NCBI GenBank assembly: GCA_965233675.1
Contig: OZ247498.1
Span: 4,526,001 to 4,590,000 of the forward strand
Length of the DNA: 64,000 bases
Reading direction: 5' to 3'
Source of the DNA: SZUA-309 sp965233675
GTDB lineage: Bacteria; Pseudomonadota; Gammaproteobacteria; Pseudomonadales; Azotimanducaceae
Shown here: positions 55,413 through 63,717 of the stretch, in pieces
Numbering within the stretch: the first letter of the stretch is position 1
Layout of the letters: each line of letters begins with the position of its first letter
Notes under the pieces: generated by a model
The model's input: only the letters and a program-made list of their open reading frames with translations
The model's database searches: none
What the model was told of the DNA's origin: nothing
Position numbers and translations under genes: made by a program

Positions 55413-55839
55413 CGGCCAACTCCGCATAGGTCGAGGAAAAGGCCATCAGTCCGACGTCGGCGGCGAGATAAGCGTCTTCTTCCGCGGACGGTAACGGCAC
55501 CATTCCGACCGCGAATCCGAAGGCAAGTGGCAGTCCGGCTGCGAGCACCGGGCGCCAGAACTTCGCGGTCAACCAGTCGACAACCCGCTGCCAGGGATCC
55601 TCCATGTCCGCCGCGGTGGCTATGATCCGTCCGGCGAGATGGGCGGGTGCGGGCACCGTTTCCATGGCTGCCAGAAGATTCGCCAGGGTCTGGGCATCGG
55701 CCAGGGCATCAGCGGCTTCGCCGGAAGTGCGCACCAGGGCGCTGGCATCACTTCGGATCGCCGCCGGCCAGTGTTCGAGTGCCGGGCCGTGCTGGTCCAG
55801 AAGTTCGTTGAAGGTGGTGAGGTCCATGTTCGATTCCAT
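55402..55839 (-). CDS. Small membrane protein, possible anti-sigma factor
   Basis: This 145-residue protein lies 11 bp after an ECF sigma gene. The N-terminal half is helical (TTFNELLDQHGPALEHWP, then an Ala-rich stretch), as in anti-sigma factors, and a single membrane helix FWRPVLAAGLPLAFGFAVGM lies at about 99-118. It has no zinc-type HxxxCxxC motif. The position and topology suggest it holds the sigma factor at the membrane, but the match is weak. Confidence 0.6.
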   Translation of the reverse strand: MESNMDLTTFNELLDQHGPALEHWPAAIRSDASALVRTSGEAADALADAQTLANLLAAMETVPAPAHLAGRIIATAADMEDPWQRVVDWLTAKFWRPVLAAGLPLAFGFAVGMVPLPSAEEDAYLAADVGLMAFSSTYAELADEE

Positions 55840-55850
55840 AATAGTCTCAA

Positions 55851-56495
55851 TTATCCCCGCGCGGGCCCGGCTGCTCCGGTGGCTAAAGCACCGCTGGCAG
55901 TGAGCGTTTCCCGCAGTGCCTTGCGGCCTCTCGCCAGCAGCGACTCCAGCGCCCGAACTTTCACACCGAGGATCTCCGCGGCCTGGGCGTTGCTGAAACC
56001 CTGCACCTGACACAGCAGTACGGCGGCCCGCTGCCGCTCGGGTAACTCGCTGAGCGCCTCATTGAGCAGACGTTGCTGTTCTGCGGCCGTCTGCTGGAGG
56101 GCAGGGTCGGCCAGCGGATCTCCCTGTTCGAATCCATCCGACTCGGGCAGCTCGCGCTTCTTCCGGAAACTGTCGATGGCGAGCCGGTGGGCGATGGTAT
56201 GCAGCCAGGTTGTCACCTTGACGCGCCCCGGCTGGTAGTTGCCGGCCTTCTGCCAGACTCTGAGAAAGGTCTCCTGAGCCAGATCTTCCGCGTCGGCGCG
56301 AGATCGGGTAAGGCGGAACAGATAGGCGTGGATGGCATCGAGGTGCAGTCGGACCAGTGCCTCAAAGGCGGCGTTGTCACCGGTGGTGATAGCGGCCAGC
56401 AGCCGTTCGTCCCGCGCAAGCTCCGCGCGCGCAACCGTGTCACCGGTTGCGTCGCCCGGAACGCCTTCAACGGCATGACTGCTGGCTCCAGACAA
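55851..56495 (-). CDS. ECF RNA polymerase sigma factor
   Basis: This 214-residue ECF sigma factor has region 2 (FEALVRLHLDAIHAYLFRLT and DAEDLAQETFLRVWQ, about 44-83) and region 4 (LPERQRAAVLLCQVQGFSNAQAAEILGVKVRALESLLARGRKALRE, about 150-195). It heads a run with the possible anti-sigma gene, the Spy/CpxP-like gene and syd, and follows the EF-hand gene by 11 bp. Its targets are unknown; a self-promoter was not identified. Confidence 0.9.
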   Translation of the reverse strand: MSGASSHAVEGVPGDATGDTVARAELARDERLLAAITTGDNAAFEALVRLHLDAIHAYLFRLTRSRADAEDLAQETFLRVWQKAGNYQPGRVKVTTWLHTIAHRLAIDSFRKKRELPESDGFEQGDPLADPALQQTAAEQQRLLNEALSELPERQRAAVLLCQVQGFSNAQAAEILGVKVRALESLLARGRKALRETLTASGALATGAAGPARG

Positions 56496-56506
56496 GGGGG
56501 CGAACG

Positions 56507-57136
56507 CTATCGACCGGTGCCACCACCCCAGGAACGTCCACCGGGCCGTTCCGGCAGTTCGTCCCGGGTGATCTCTCCGTCGCCGTTGACGTCGAGATTC
56601 GCCAGGTGGCGAGGCGGAAACTCTTCCGGAGAGAGGTAGCCGTCGCCGTTGACATCGGTGCGTTCGAACATCTTCGCCTTCCGGCTGGCTTTGCGGGCTT
56701 CATGCATCGCTTCGGTCGAGAACTCTTCCCGGCTGATGGCGCCATCACTATCCGCATCCAGGCTGTGGAAGAGGTTTTCTTCCATGGCGGCCCGGGCTGC
56801 ATCACGTTTGGCGAGCATCTCCTCGGTCGGTTCACCGCGGTCGCCTCTGGGCCCTTTCTGGCGGTGATGACCACCGCGCGGATGCCTGGGCATTTCCGCT
56901 GCGGCGAATTCTTCGGCACTGACGAGGCCGTCGCCGTTGCTGTCTACATTGGCGAAAATTTCAGTGCGGTGAGCATCGATTTCCGCGACGGAAATGGGGA
57001 AGCGTTCCGGTCCGCGTCCTTCCGGTGCGGCCTGTACCGCCGGCGCACCGGCGATAAAAAGGCCCACCGCGCCCAGCAGGGCGGTTCCGGCGATAGCGCC
57101 GGCGGTGGCGATGGTGCGCGCTCGTTTGCTGTTCAT
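56507..57136 (-). CDS. Exported EF-hand calcium-binding protein
   Basis: This 209-residue protein has a signal peptide (about 1-36) and four canonical EF-hand loops: DSNGDGLVSAEE (65-76), DADSDGAISREE (127-138), DVNGDGYLSPEE (161-172) and DVNGDGEITRDE (182-193). A His/Gly/Arg-rich spacer lies between the first two. Export and intact loops indicate periplasmic calcium binding. It starts at 57136 behind AAAGGACC and immediately precedes the ECF sigma gene. Confidence 0.92.
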   Translation of the reverse strand: MNSKRARTIATAGAIAGTALLGAVGLFIAGAPAVQAAPEGRGPERFPISVAEIDAHRTEIFANVDSNGDGLVSAEEFAAAEMPRHPRGGHHRQKGPRGDRGEPTEEMLAKRDAARAAMEENLFHSLDADSDGAISREEFSTEAMHEARKASRKAKMFERTDVNGDGYLSPEEFPPRHLANLDVNGDGEITRDELPERPGGRSWGGGTGR

Positions 57137-57196
57137 GCTGAGGTCCTTTGTGAGTGGGTTCATTGGTTCTACGAGCGGCGTGGTAATACCCGTCGC

Positions 57197-57706
57197 TCAG
57201 CCCGATGTCCCTTCGTACTCGATGCCGGTCACAGAATAGGTGTTGGTTTCGTCGCCCTGATCGATGGAGATCTCATCATCCACCTGCTTTTTCAGCAGGG
57301 CACGGGCCATGGGCGAGTCGATGCTTATATAGGCTGGGTTGGCATCGAATTCATCCGGTCCGACCAGTCGGTAACGGAAACTCCGGCCGGTTTCGTTCTC
57401 GAGCGTCACCCAGGCGCCGAAGAAAATCCGATCGGAGTCGCCCGGTGGCCGGCTCACCACGGTGAGTTCATCCAATCGCTTGGACAGAAAGCGCACCCGG
57501 CCGTCGATCTCCCTGAGTTGCTTCTTGCCGTAGATATACTCAGCGTTCTCGGAACGGTCGCCCTGGGCGGCTGCTTCGGACACCTTACGGGTGACTTCCG
57601 GACGCTTTTCCTTCCACAGATACTTCAGCTCGGCGTTCAGTCGCTGGTAGCCGGCCTCGGTGATGTAGGGCGACGCGCGCGGGCGAGGTGGGCGATAGCG
57701 GCTCAT
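57197..57706 (-). CDS. greB: Transcription elongation factor GreB
   Basis: GreB stimulates the RNA-cleavage activity of backtracked RNA polymerase. The 169-residue protein has the N-terminal coiled coil (YITEAGYQRLNAELKYLWKEKRPEVTRKVSEAAAQGDRSENAEY, with the acidic tip GDRSENAEY) and the C-terminal FKBP-like domain (FFGAWVTLENE, ISIDSPMARALLKK). It overlaps the upstream AAC(3) gene by 4 bp. Confidence 0.95.
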   Translation of the reverse strand: MSRYRPPRPRASPYITEAGYQRLNAELKYLWKEKRPEVTRKVSEAAAQGDRSENAEYIYGKKQLREIDGRVRFLSKRLDELTVVSRPPGDSDRIFFGAWVTLENETGRSFRYRLVGPDEFDANPAYISIDSPMARALLKKQVDDEISIDQGDETNTYSVTGIEYEGTSG

Positions 57707-58590
57707 GTCCGGTTGGCAGCTATCCAGTCGGTGGCGAAGTCCACCACGTCCCGGGCGCGCATGAGCAGTACTTCGGCGCTGCCGACCTGGCCGGCGATCT
57801 GCCCCCCGGTCGCTGCGAACGCCTCCCCGATGGCCGGGAAGTCATCATCGCTGACTTTGAGCGGTTGGAACGTCTGCCAGCGCCTTCTGCCGTCAGCGAT
57901 AATCGGTGCACCTTCCGAATGGGTGGTCTTGCCGGGAAAGTCGGCCCGGTCCTCGGCCAGATGCAGCACCGTATTGTTGCCGTGTCCCACACCGAGCAAA
58001 AGCACCCAGCCGTCCAGTTCGTAGAGCTTACCGATGGGTGAGGCATCGCCAAAGAAACAGTGCAGCGGATGCTCGCCGACAATCCGCGCCGCCAGGGGGC
58101 CGAGTGCGGCGTGAGAGACCTGGGGATGATTACTGCGCAGGGCTCCGGGATAGGTGCGAAACAGTTCCGGGACGGCGCCCATGCTCCGGGTCGGGGTATG
58201 GGCGGGATCGTAGGCGGGCATTTCGGCGCGGATCTGCTCCCACCAGCCTTCCGGCGCAGGTGGATTCCGCCAGTTGGCCGGATCAGAGAGTTGAGCAGAG
58301 TGCGTGGGCATCATGAGCGTGCCGTCCGGACCCAGCGCTTCGAGCAGACCGTCGACGACGGTCTGCGCGCCACCCACCACGAAGCCGAGCTTCGACATGG
58401 CGCTGTGCACATTCAGCAGCATGCCGGGCCGAACGCCAAGCGCCCGCACCGCACGGGTGATGGCCGCCGGTGTCACCAGATCACCGCTCGCGGCGGCAGC
58501 TTCCATCACACGGTGCTCGCCGGTTGCTGCTTCGCTGGCTTCTTCCGTTGCTTCTTCCGTTGCTTCTTCGGGGGTGGTTGATTTGCTCAT
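57703..58590 (-). CDS. Aminoglycoside 3-N-acetyltransferase-family protein
   Basis: This 295-residue protein belongs to the AAC(3) fold: LLNVHSAMSKLGFVVGGAQTVVDGLL, LMMPTHSAQLSDP, and ALGPLAARIVGEHPLHCFFGDASPIGKLYEL. The family includes antibiotic-modifying enzymes but also many chromosomal acetyltransferases with other acceptors, so resistance should not be assumed. The first 24 residues are an acidic repeat (EEATEEATEEASEAATGE) encoded by a 12-bp DNA repeat. A later start at 58506 (MEAAAASGDL) would remove it. It overlaps greB by 4 bp. Confidence 0.85.
   Translation of the reverse strand: MSKSTTPEEATEEATEEASEAATGEHRVMEAAAASGDLVTPAAITRAVRALGVRPGMLLNVHSAMSKLGFVVGGAQTVVDGLLEALGPDGTLMMPTHSAQLSDPANWRNPPAPEGWWEQIRAEMPAYDPAHTPTRSMGAVPELFRTYPGALRSNHPQVSHAALGPLAARIVGEHPLHCFFGDASPIGKLYELDGWVLLLGVGHGNNTVLHLAEDRADFPGKTTHSEGAPIIADGRRRWQTFQPLKVSDDDFPAIGEAFAATGGQIAGQVGSAEVLLMRARDVVDFATDWIAANRT
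58526..58570. repeat. 12-bp tandem repeat at the start of the AAC(3)-family gene
   Basis: GCTTCTTCCGTT recurs at 58538-58549 and 58550-58561 with a partial copy at 58562-58570 and a degenerate one at 58526-58537. On the coding strand they encode the EEAT-type repeat. Confidence 0.85.
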
Positions 58591-58719
58591 AAAAGCTGTT
58601 GCGCAGCATTCGACTGGCGAGGGTCTTTCAATGGCCGTTCATAGAGCGAACTAGTCTAACGTCCACTGTTCGCGGGCGTATACTCGGATGAGCGCCGGAA
58701 ATTTCGGGAGGGAGAATTC

Positions 58720-59259
58720 ATGCGCAGGCTTTACTACATTGCTGACGACCTACCTACCACCCGGGCCATTTCTGAGACCCTGCGCGAAGAGGGGATCAGG
58801 GACTGGAACTTCCATGTGGTGGCCAAGGATGAAGATGGTCTGTATCGGCACCACATTCACTCAGCAACCCCTATTCAGCAACTGGACATCGTCCACACCG
58901 GCGAGCGCTTTGCCATGATCGGCGCGGCCGTTGGTTTTGTGGCCGGATTGATTGCTTACTACAGCGCAGCGCTGCCGTTGCTCTCCGTGTTTGCCATCGT
59001 CCTGGTTGCGGCGCTGTTCGGCGCCTGGCTCGGCGGGATGGTCGGGCTGTCCCGGGAGAACTACAAGCTCGAGCCTTTTCACGAGGAGATCGAAGCGGGC
59101 CGCTATCTGATCATGGTGGATGTCAGAAAGGAGAGCAGAGCGCGGGTGCGGGAGATCATGAACATGGGCTTTCCGCGGGTTCGGTTCTGCGGCAAGGACT
59201 CGACTTTCATCAATCCCTTCAAGAGTCCGCGGCACGTCTATACGCAGACGACGCACTGA
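58720..59259 (+). CDS. Two-helix membrane protein of unknown function
   Basis: This 179-residue protein has a cytoplasmic N-terminal domain (YYIADDLPTTRAISETLREEGIRDWNFHVVAKDE), two adjacent membrane helices (about 66-84 and 88-110, with GAAVGFVAGLIAYYSA and FAIVLVAALFGAWLGGM), and a second domain with LIMVDVRKESRARVREIM. The ferredoxin-like, glycine-zipper layout resembles small DUF1269-type membrane proteins. The start at 58720 follows GGGAGGG. It is divergent from the AAC(3) gene and convergent with mtnA. Confidence 0.75.
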   Translation: MRRLYYIADDLPTTRAISETLREEGIRDWNFHVVAKDEDGLYRHHIHSATPIQQLDIVHTGERFAMIGAAVGFVAGLIAYYSAALPLLSVFAIVLVAALFGAWLGGMVGLSRENYKLEPFHEEIEAGRYLIMVDVRKESRARVREIMNMGFPRVRFCGKDSTFINPFKSPRHVYTQTTH

Positions 59260-59280
59260 ATCTGCCTGCCGTGAGGTCGG

Positions 59281-60306
59281 TCAACCGAAGCGGTTGATGA
59301 GATCCTCGCGTTCGGGTGACTCGATCAGTCCCCGGTCGGTGATCAACGCCGTAACCAGCCTGGCCGGTGTCACGTCGAATGCCGGGTTGTAGGCCGGTAC
59401 CCGAGCGGTTCCCGGTCCCAGTACTTCCCGGGCCGCACGCTGTTCGATGATCACATCCCCGCCGCATGGGGTGTGGGGATCGAAGGTGGAGGAGGGGCAG
59501 GCCACGTAAAATGGCACGCCATAGTGCTGGCAGAGTACGGCCAGGTTCAGCGTGCCAATCTTATTCACCACGTCGCCATTGGCGGTAACCCGGTCCGTTC
59601 CCACCAGCACCAGGTCTATGCGCCCGGCGGCGAAAAGGCTGGCCGCCGCGTTGTCGCAGAGCACGGTTACATCGATGCCGGCCTGAGCCAGTTCCCAGGC
59701 GGTGAGTCGAGCCCCCTGCAGCAGCGGCCGGGTTTCATCCGCATAGACGGAGAAACGCACACCGGCAGCATGTTGGAGATAGAGCGGCGCGGTGGCCGTG
59801 CCGAGTTCGGAAACCGCCAGCGCGCCGGCATTGCAGTGCGTGAGGACCCGGGCACCCGTTGTGATCAGATGCTGACCCGCTTCGCCGATCGCCCGGCAGA
59901 TCCGCCGATCTTCTTCGTGAATGCGGATGGCTTCCTCGACCAGCCCTTCATAGGAAGGTGTCTGTCTGGCGTGATCGAGCAATCGGTTCACGGCCCAGGC
60001 CAGATTCACGGCAGTGGGGCGCGCGGCTTTCAGCGCCGCCGCAGACGCCATGAGTGTTTCCTGAAATTCGGCCTGGGGTATGTCGCGCAGGGTCCGGGCC
60101 AGCGCATATCCGGCGGCGATGCCGATGGCCGGGGCTCCGCGAACGGCCAGCGTCCGGATTGCTTCCACGGCTGCATCGAGGGTGTGGATGTGGAGATAGG
60201 TTGTCTCGTCCGGCAGCACCCGCTGGTCCAGCAGTTTCAGCGTTCCGTCGTCCCAGACCACTGCCGGCGGGACGGCACCTGGTGCTGAATGAGGCGTGGC
60301 CGTCAT
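59281..60306 (-). CDS. mtnA: S-methyl-5-thioribose-1-phosphate isomerase
   Basis: MtnA isomerises methylthioribose-1-phosphate to the ribulose form in methionine salvage. The 341-residue protein has the family motifs RGAPAIGIAAGYALA (about 57), VLTHCNAGALAV with the catalytic Cys (about 160), and LVLVGTDRVTANGDVVNKIGT with the catalytic Asp. It overlaps the upstream aldolase gene by 4 bp, which suggests a linked pathway. Confidence 0.95.
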   Translation of the reverse strand: MTATPHSAPGAVPPAVVWDDGTLKLLDQRVLPDETTYLHIHTLDAAVEAIRTLAVRGAPAIGIAAGYALARTLRDIPQAEFQETLMASAAALKAARPTAVNLAWAVNRLLDHARQTPSYEGLVEEAIRIHEEDRRICRAIGEAGQHLITTGARVLTHCNAGALAVSELGTATAPLYLQHAAGVRFSVYADETRPLLQGARLTAWELAQAGIDVTVLCDNAAASLFAAGRIDLVLVGTDRVTANGDVVNKIGTLNLAVLCQHYGVPFYVACPSSTFDPHTPCGGDVIIEQRAAREVLGPGTARVPAYNPAFDVTPARLVTALITDRGLIESPEREDLINRFG

Positions 60307-61058
60307 GGCCCGTCAGCCGATTCAGGTTCGATCAGCACCGGGTCTTCGGCATCTGCCGGGTCTGTCTGGAAACCAGCATCGATCTGCAGTGCACGGGCCA
60401 GGTACGCGACCAGCAGACCGCCGGTGTCGCGCGCCGTGGCGCCACAGGAGAAGATGCCGTCCTCGTGGCCAAGGGTGGCGAATACCAGTGGGCGGGAATG
60501 ATGGCTGGCCATGAGCTCTGCCACGGCGAGCACCATTTCCGGCGAACCGTAGTCCACATCCAGTGCGGTGGTCGGTAATGCCAGCGTCGTCGCGGCCTGC
60601 CAGAGTTCCGGGCTGTGACAGTGAAACACCCACTCGATTCGAGGGTCTGCGGCGTAAATCATCGCGTGGGTCAGAGTTTCGGAGGAGGGTGGCTGATGGC
60701 CTTGTGAATCCACCCAGAAGCGATCCAGATTACAGCCCACCACCCGTGTCAGATCCTCGTCGGTGAGATGGCGAACACCGCCGGTCTGACTGGCGGTGAT
60801 CACAAACTCTTCCGGCTGGTCCGCATCCCGGGCACTCAGATTGCCGAAGCCGAGACCATGATAGCGCTCGGGTGTCTGACCGACGCCGCCGAGCCGGATG
60901 AGGATCTCCCGCCAGGCGCGGATCTGCTGCAGCATCTCGTCGCCGGCCACCTGGGTCGTCGGTGGCTTCAGGTCATAGGCAAAGCGGATGGCGCCTTCCG
61001 GCACCGTTTCCGACGCTGTCTCCACCCTCTCCGGATTTGTTTCGTCCTTCTCTGCCAC
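60303..61058 (-). CDS. Class II aldolase/adducin-family protein, possibly MtnB-like
   Basis: This protein of 251 residues (from the GTG at 61058) has the class II aldolase zinc motif: FHCHSPELW in the middle and a later LGHEDGIFSCG, plus an upstream YHGLGFGNLSARD. MtnB, the methylthioribulose-1-phosphate dehydratase, belongs to this family, and the overlap with mtnA supports that reading. The sequence is longer than typical MtnB, so the substrate is not certain. The start is uncertain; the frame is open to ATG 61127, but the added residues look non-coding. Confidence 0.75.
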   Translation of the reverse strand: MAEKDETNPERVETASETVPEGAIRFAYDLKPPTTQVAGDEMLQQIRAWREILIRLGGVGQTPERYHGLGFGNLSARDADQPEEFVITASQTGGVRHLTDEDLTRVVGCNLDRFWVDSQGHQPPSSETLTHAMIYAADPRIEWVFHCHSPELWQAATTLALPTTALDVDYGSPEMVLAVAELMASHHSRPLVFATLGHEDGIFSCGATARDTGGLLVAYLARALQIDAGFQTDPADAEDPVLIEPESADGP

Positions 61059-61146
61059 TTGCCATCTGCCTGGATCTGATCCGCTTCTGCACCCCGAATT
61101 GCCGGTACAATTGACCGACGATCTCATTGCATGAGGATGCCACGTT

Positions 61147-61983
61147 TTGCGTGTGGATAAAGCAGCAGGCGCACTGGGCGCCTACGTAAAAGATGTATCC
61201 CTGGCAGAGGCTGCCACATCCGGCGATCTGTTCGCCGCGATCCGGGAAGCGCTGCTGGAACATCAGGTGCTTTTCTTCCGGAACCAGGACATTTCGCCGG
61301 TGGAATACCAGGCGTTTGCGCGCCGGTTCGGACAGGTGGAAAGCCATCCGGCCTATGAGACGGTGCCTGGGGCGCCGGATGTGCAGATTCTGGAAAGCAC
61401 GGAAGCCGCGCCGAGTAAGATTGAAGTCTGGCACACGGACATGACGTTCCGCGCTGCCCCGCCCGCGATCACGTTGTTGCATGGTCAGATCATACCGGCC
61501 TATGGGGGAGATACGCTCTGGGCCAGCATCGGTGCGGCCTATGAAAGTCTGTCCGAGCCGATCCGCCGGCTGGTGGACGATCTGGAAGCGGTGCACGATT
61601 TCCGCCATGGTTTTCAGGAAAGCCTGGCCGAGCCGGGTGGCGCAGAACGGCTGGCGCCTGCCATCGCCGAGAATCCACCGGTCACCCACCCGCTGATCGT
61701 CACTCATCCGGAAACGGGCCGGCGGGTGATCTATGTGAATGCCCTTTTCACCACCCACATCGTCGGACTCAACAGAAACGAAAGCCGGATGCTGCTGGAT
61801 TTCCTGTACAGGCATGTGGTGACAGAGGAACACACGGTCCGTCTGAGCTGGGAGCCGAAGACGGTTGCCATCTGGGACAATCGGGCGACCCAGCACAAGC
61901 CGGTGAACGACTTCTTTCCGCAGCACCGGAAGATGCACCGGGTGACCATTGCCGGAGATCGACCCTCCGGCATGGCGGCCTGA
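61147..61983 (+). CDS. TauD/TfdA-family Fe(II)/2-oxoglutarate dioxygenase (first)
   Basis: This 278-residue dioxygenase has the iron ligands in WHTD (H96, D98) and the distal His in TQHKPVNDF (H250), with a downstream Arg (R261 or R265) for 2-oxoglutarate. The body matches the TauD/TfdA group, including ALLEHQVLFFRNQD and PAITLLHGQIIPAYGGDTLWAS. The substrate is unknown. It starts at TTG 61147 (a GTG at 61153 is also possible), divergent from the aldolase gene and 3 bp ahead of its paralogue. Confidence 0.9.
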   Translation: MRVDKAAGALGAYVKDVSLAEAATSGDLFAAIREALLEHQVLFFRNQDISPVEYQAFARRFGQVESHPAYETVPGAPDVQILESTEAAPSKIEVWHTDMTFRAAPPAITLLHGQIIPAYGGDTLWASIGAAYESLSEPIRRLVDDLEAVHDFRHGFQESLAEPGGAERLAPAIAENPPVTHPLIVTHPETGRRVIYVNALFTTHIVGLNRNESRMLLDFLYRHVVTEEHTVRLSWEPKTVAIWDNRATQHKPVNDFFPQHRKMHRVTIAGDRPSGMAA

Positions 61984-61986
61984 CCG

Positions 61987-62829
61987 TTGACCAGCGGTTG
62001 GCAACCGCTCTCCGGGCCTCTGGGTGCAGAGCGGAGCGATCTGGATTTCAGCCGTGCGAACGGCGCAGAACTGAGCCAGGCGCTCTACGAACACAAGCTG
62101 CTCGTTCTCCGTGATCAGCAGCTCAGCCCGGCCTCGTTCACGGTTGCAGCCGAAAAGCTCGGCGAGCTGGATGTGTACCCCTATGCACAAGCCATCCCCG
62201 GAAGCCCGCATGTAGTGGCGGTGATCAAGGAGCCGGAGGACGTAAGCAACTTCGGCGGCGACTGGCATACGGATACCGCCTATGTGGCCTGCCCGCCCGC
62301 TGTCACCCTGCTCTACGCAGTCGAGGTGCCGGCGCAGGGGGGTGACACCCTGTTTGCGGATACGGTGCGGGCGTTCGATGGATGCACGGAAGCATTCAAG
62401 GCGACTCTGCGGGGTCTGGTTGGCCACAACACGGCAAGCCTGGTGCATCAGGCGCAGGGTGGTCACGCCGGTGTGACCGGTCAGAGCGTGACGCTGAAAG
62501 AAGCGGACCGGGTGACGGAAGCGGATCATCCGCTGGTGATTGCCCATCCAGAGACCGGGCGGGAGGCGCTCTTTTTCAGTCTCATTCACACCAGTCATTT
62601 CCAGGGGATGAGTCGGCAGGAAAGCCTGCCGCTGTTGAAGGCCCTGCATGACCGGGTGGTGGCACCGGAAAACGTCAGTCGGTTGCGTTGGCAACCCGGT
62701 ACTCTGGCAATCTGGGATAACCGGTCAGTGCAGCACTACCCGGTGAATGACTACCCGGGCAAACGGCGCGAGATGCAGCGGATCATTCTCAAGGGCGATC
62801 GGCCCGCTGGGCGCACGGCAGCCAGGTGA
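61987..62829 (+). CDS. TauD/TfdA-family Fe(II)/2-oxoglutarate dioxygenase (second)
   Basis: This 280-residue paralogue has the same motif set: GDWHTDTAYV (H94, D96), VQHYPVNDY (H250) and a C-terminal Arg. The two proteins share the overall layout but differ in the N-terminal and substrate-loop regions, so they may act on different compounds. It starts at TTG 61987. The gene is convergent with the TPR gene, with the 12-bp repeat between them. Confidence 0.9.
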   Translation: MTSGWQPLSGPLGAERSDLDFSRANGAELSQALYEHKLLVLRDQQLSPASFTVAAEKLGELDVYPYAQAIPGSPHVVAVIKEPEDVSNFGGDWHTDTAYVACPPAVTLLYAVEVPAQGGDTLFADTVRAFDGCTEAFKATLRGLVGHNTASLVHQAQGGHAGVTGQSVTLKEADRVTEADHPLVIAHPETGREALFFSLIHTSHFQGMSRQESLPLLKALHDRVVAPENVSRLRWQPGTLAIWDNRSVQHYPVNDYPGKRREMQRIILKGDRPAGRTAAR

Positions 62830-62840
62830 GTCCCGCGATG

Positions 62841-62888
62841 ATAGGCACTGCGATAGGCGCTGGTATAGGAACTGGTATAGAAACTGGG
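62841..62888. repeat. 12-bp tandem repeat between convergent genes, four units
   Basis: ATAGGCACTGCG, ATAGGCGCTGGT, ATAGGAACTGGT and ATAGAAACTGGG run without spacers and end exactly before the stop codon (TAA, 62891-62889 on the minus strand) of the TPR gene. The copies are diverged, unlike the 13-bp array near ubiE. Confidence 0.85.
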
Positions 62889-63563
62889 TTACCAGCTGGC
62901 CTTCGCCGGCATGTCGGCCCCAGGGGTGGCCGACGCGATTGCCTGTCGCTCCGCGACCCAGGCAGAGAACGCCGAATCTGTGGCATGGTCCGCCATCGCC
63001 TGCAGTAGCTGGGCGGCCAGTTCCGGCGCGTTGCGGAACAGCGTCAGATAGGCGTCCTTTGATTGGTCGAGCATGCCCAGAGCCAGATAAGCCTCTCCCC
63101 GATACTCGATCGCCGGATAGAAGTCCGGCTTGATGGTCAGCGCGAAGTTATATGCGCCCAGCGCCTTACGATAATCGCCCGTTCTGCGCAGCGCATAGCC
63201 AAGCTCGTTGGCCGCCTCATAGTGATCGAGCTGAAGCTTCAACGCCTTGCCGAAATAAGTCACAGCCTCCTCGAAAGCGGCATCGGCAGCGGCCAGTTGG
63301 CTCGCCTTGTCGTCCGGATCCACCGCACGCGCGGCTGCGGCTTCCCGGGCCAGTGCCCGCTCCTTCGCACTGAGTCCACGCTGGTAGTGGGCGCTGGCGG
63401 TATCGCCCGCGCTCTGACCCTCGGGAACCTCCTCCGCACTGGCGCCCGGGGTGCCCGCGGCATGCAGCAACGGCGCGGACAGGCCGGCAGTCAGGCTCGC
63501 GATCAGGAGTGCGATGGACGCGTGTCGCAGCCGTGCACGGTATCCGGTGGTGTTTGTGCTCAT
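62889..63563 (-). CDS. Exported TPR-repeat protein
   Basis: This 224-residue protein has a signal peptide (about 1-36; SLTAGLSAPLLHAAG) and TPR-type helical repeats: ASQLAAADAAFEEAVTYFGKAL, LQLDHYEAANELGYALRRTGDYRKALGAYNFAL, and KPDFYPAIEYRGEAYLALGMLDQSKDAYLTLF. TPRs mediate protein-protein contacts, so it is probably a periplasmic scaffold. It starts at 63563; an upstream Met at 63575 is possible. Confidence 0.82.
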   Translation of the reverse strand: MSTNTTGYRARLRHASIALLIASLTAGLSAPLLHAAGTPGASAEEVPEGQSAGDTASAHYQRGLSAKERALAREAAAARAVDPDDKASQLAAADAAFEEAVTYFGKALKLQLDHYEAANELGYALRRTGDYRKALGAYNFALTIKPDFYPAIEYRGEAYLALGMLDQSKDAYLTLFRNAPELAAQLLQAMADHATDSAFSAWVAERQAIASATPGADMPAKASW

Positions 63564-63717
63564 GTTCGGCCCCATAGGCTGACGTCTGACCGGCAGCAGT
63601 GTACTACCTCCTCCATTCTGCGGTCTTGAAGCGCGGAGGCCCGAGAGATACTGTGCGTGCCCGAATCCAGACAGCAGCCACCGGCCTGTGACCGGCGGCA
63701 TCAAGTAGGAGGTTCTC

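Noticed and set aside
53494..58024. Long plus-strand open frames of 576 and 525 codons antisense to the methyltransferase-like, syd, sigma and greB region
   Set aside because: The minus-strand genes have clear domains and overlaps; the plus frames have low-complexity composition and no motifs.
57703..58590. Antibiotic-resistance gene call
   Set aside because: Membership of the AAC(3) fold does not show aminoglycoside activity, and the gene is embedded in chromosomal housekeeping context.
60973..62694. 573-codon minus-strand frame opposite the TauD genes
   Set aside because: The plus-strand dioxygenases have complete iron-binding motifs; the antisense frame has none.
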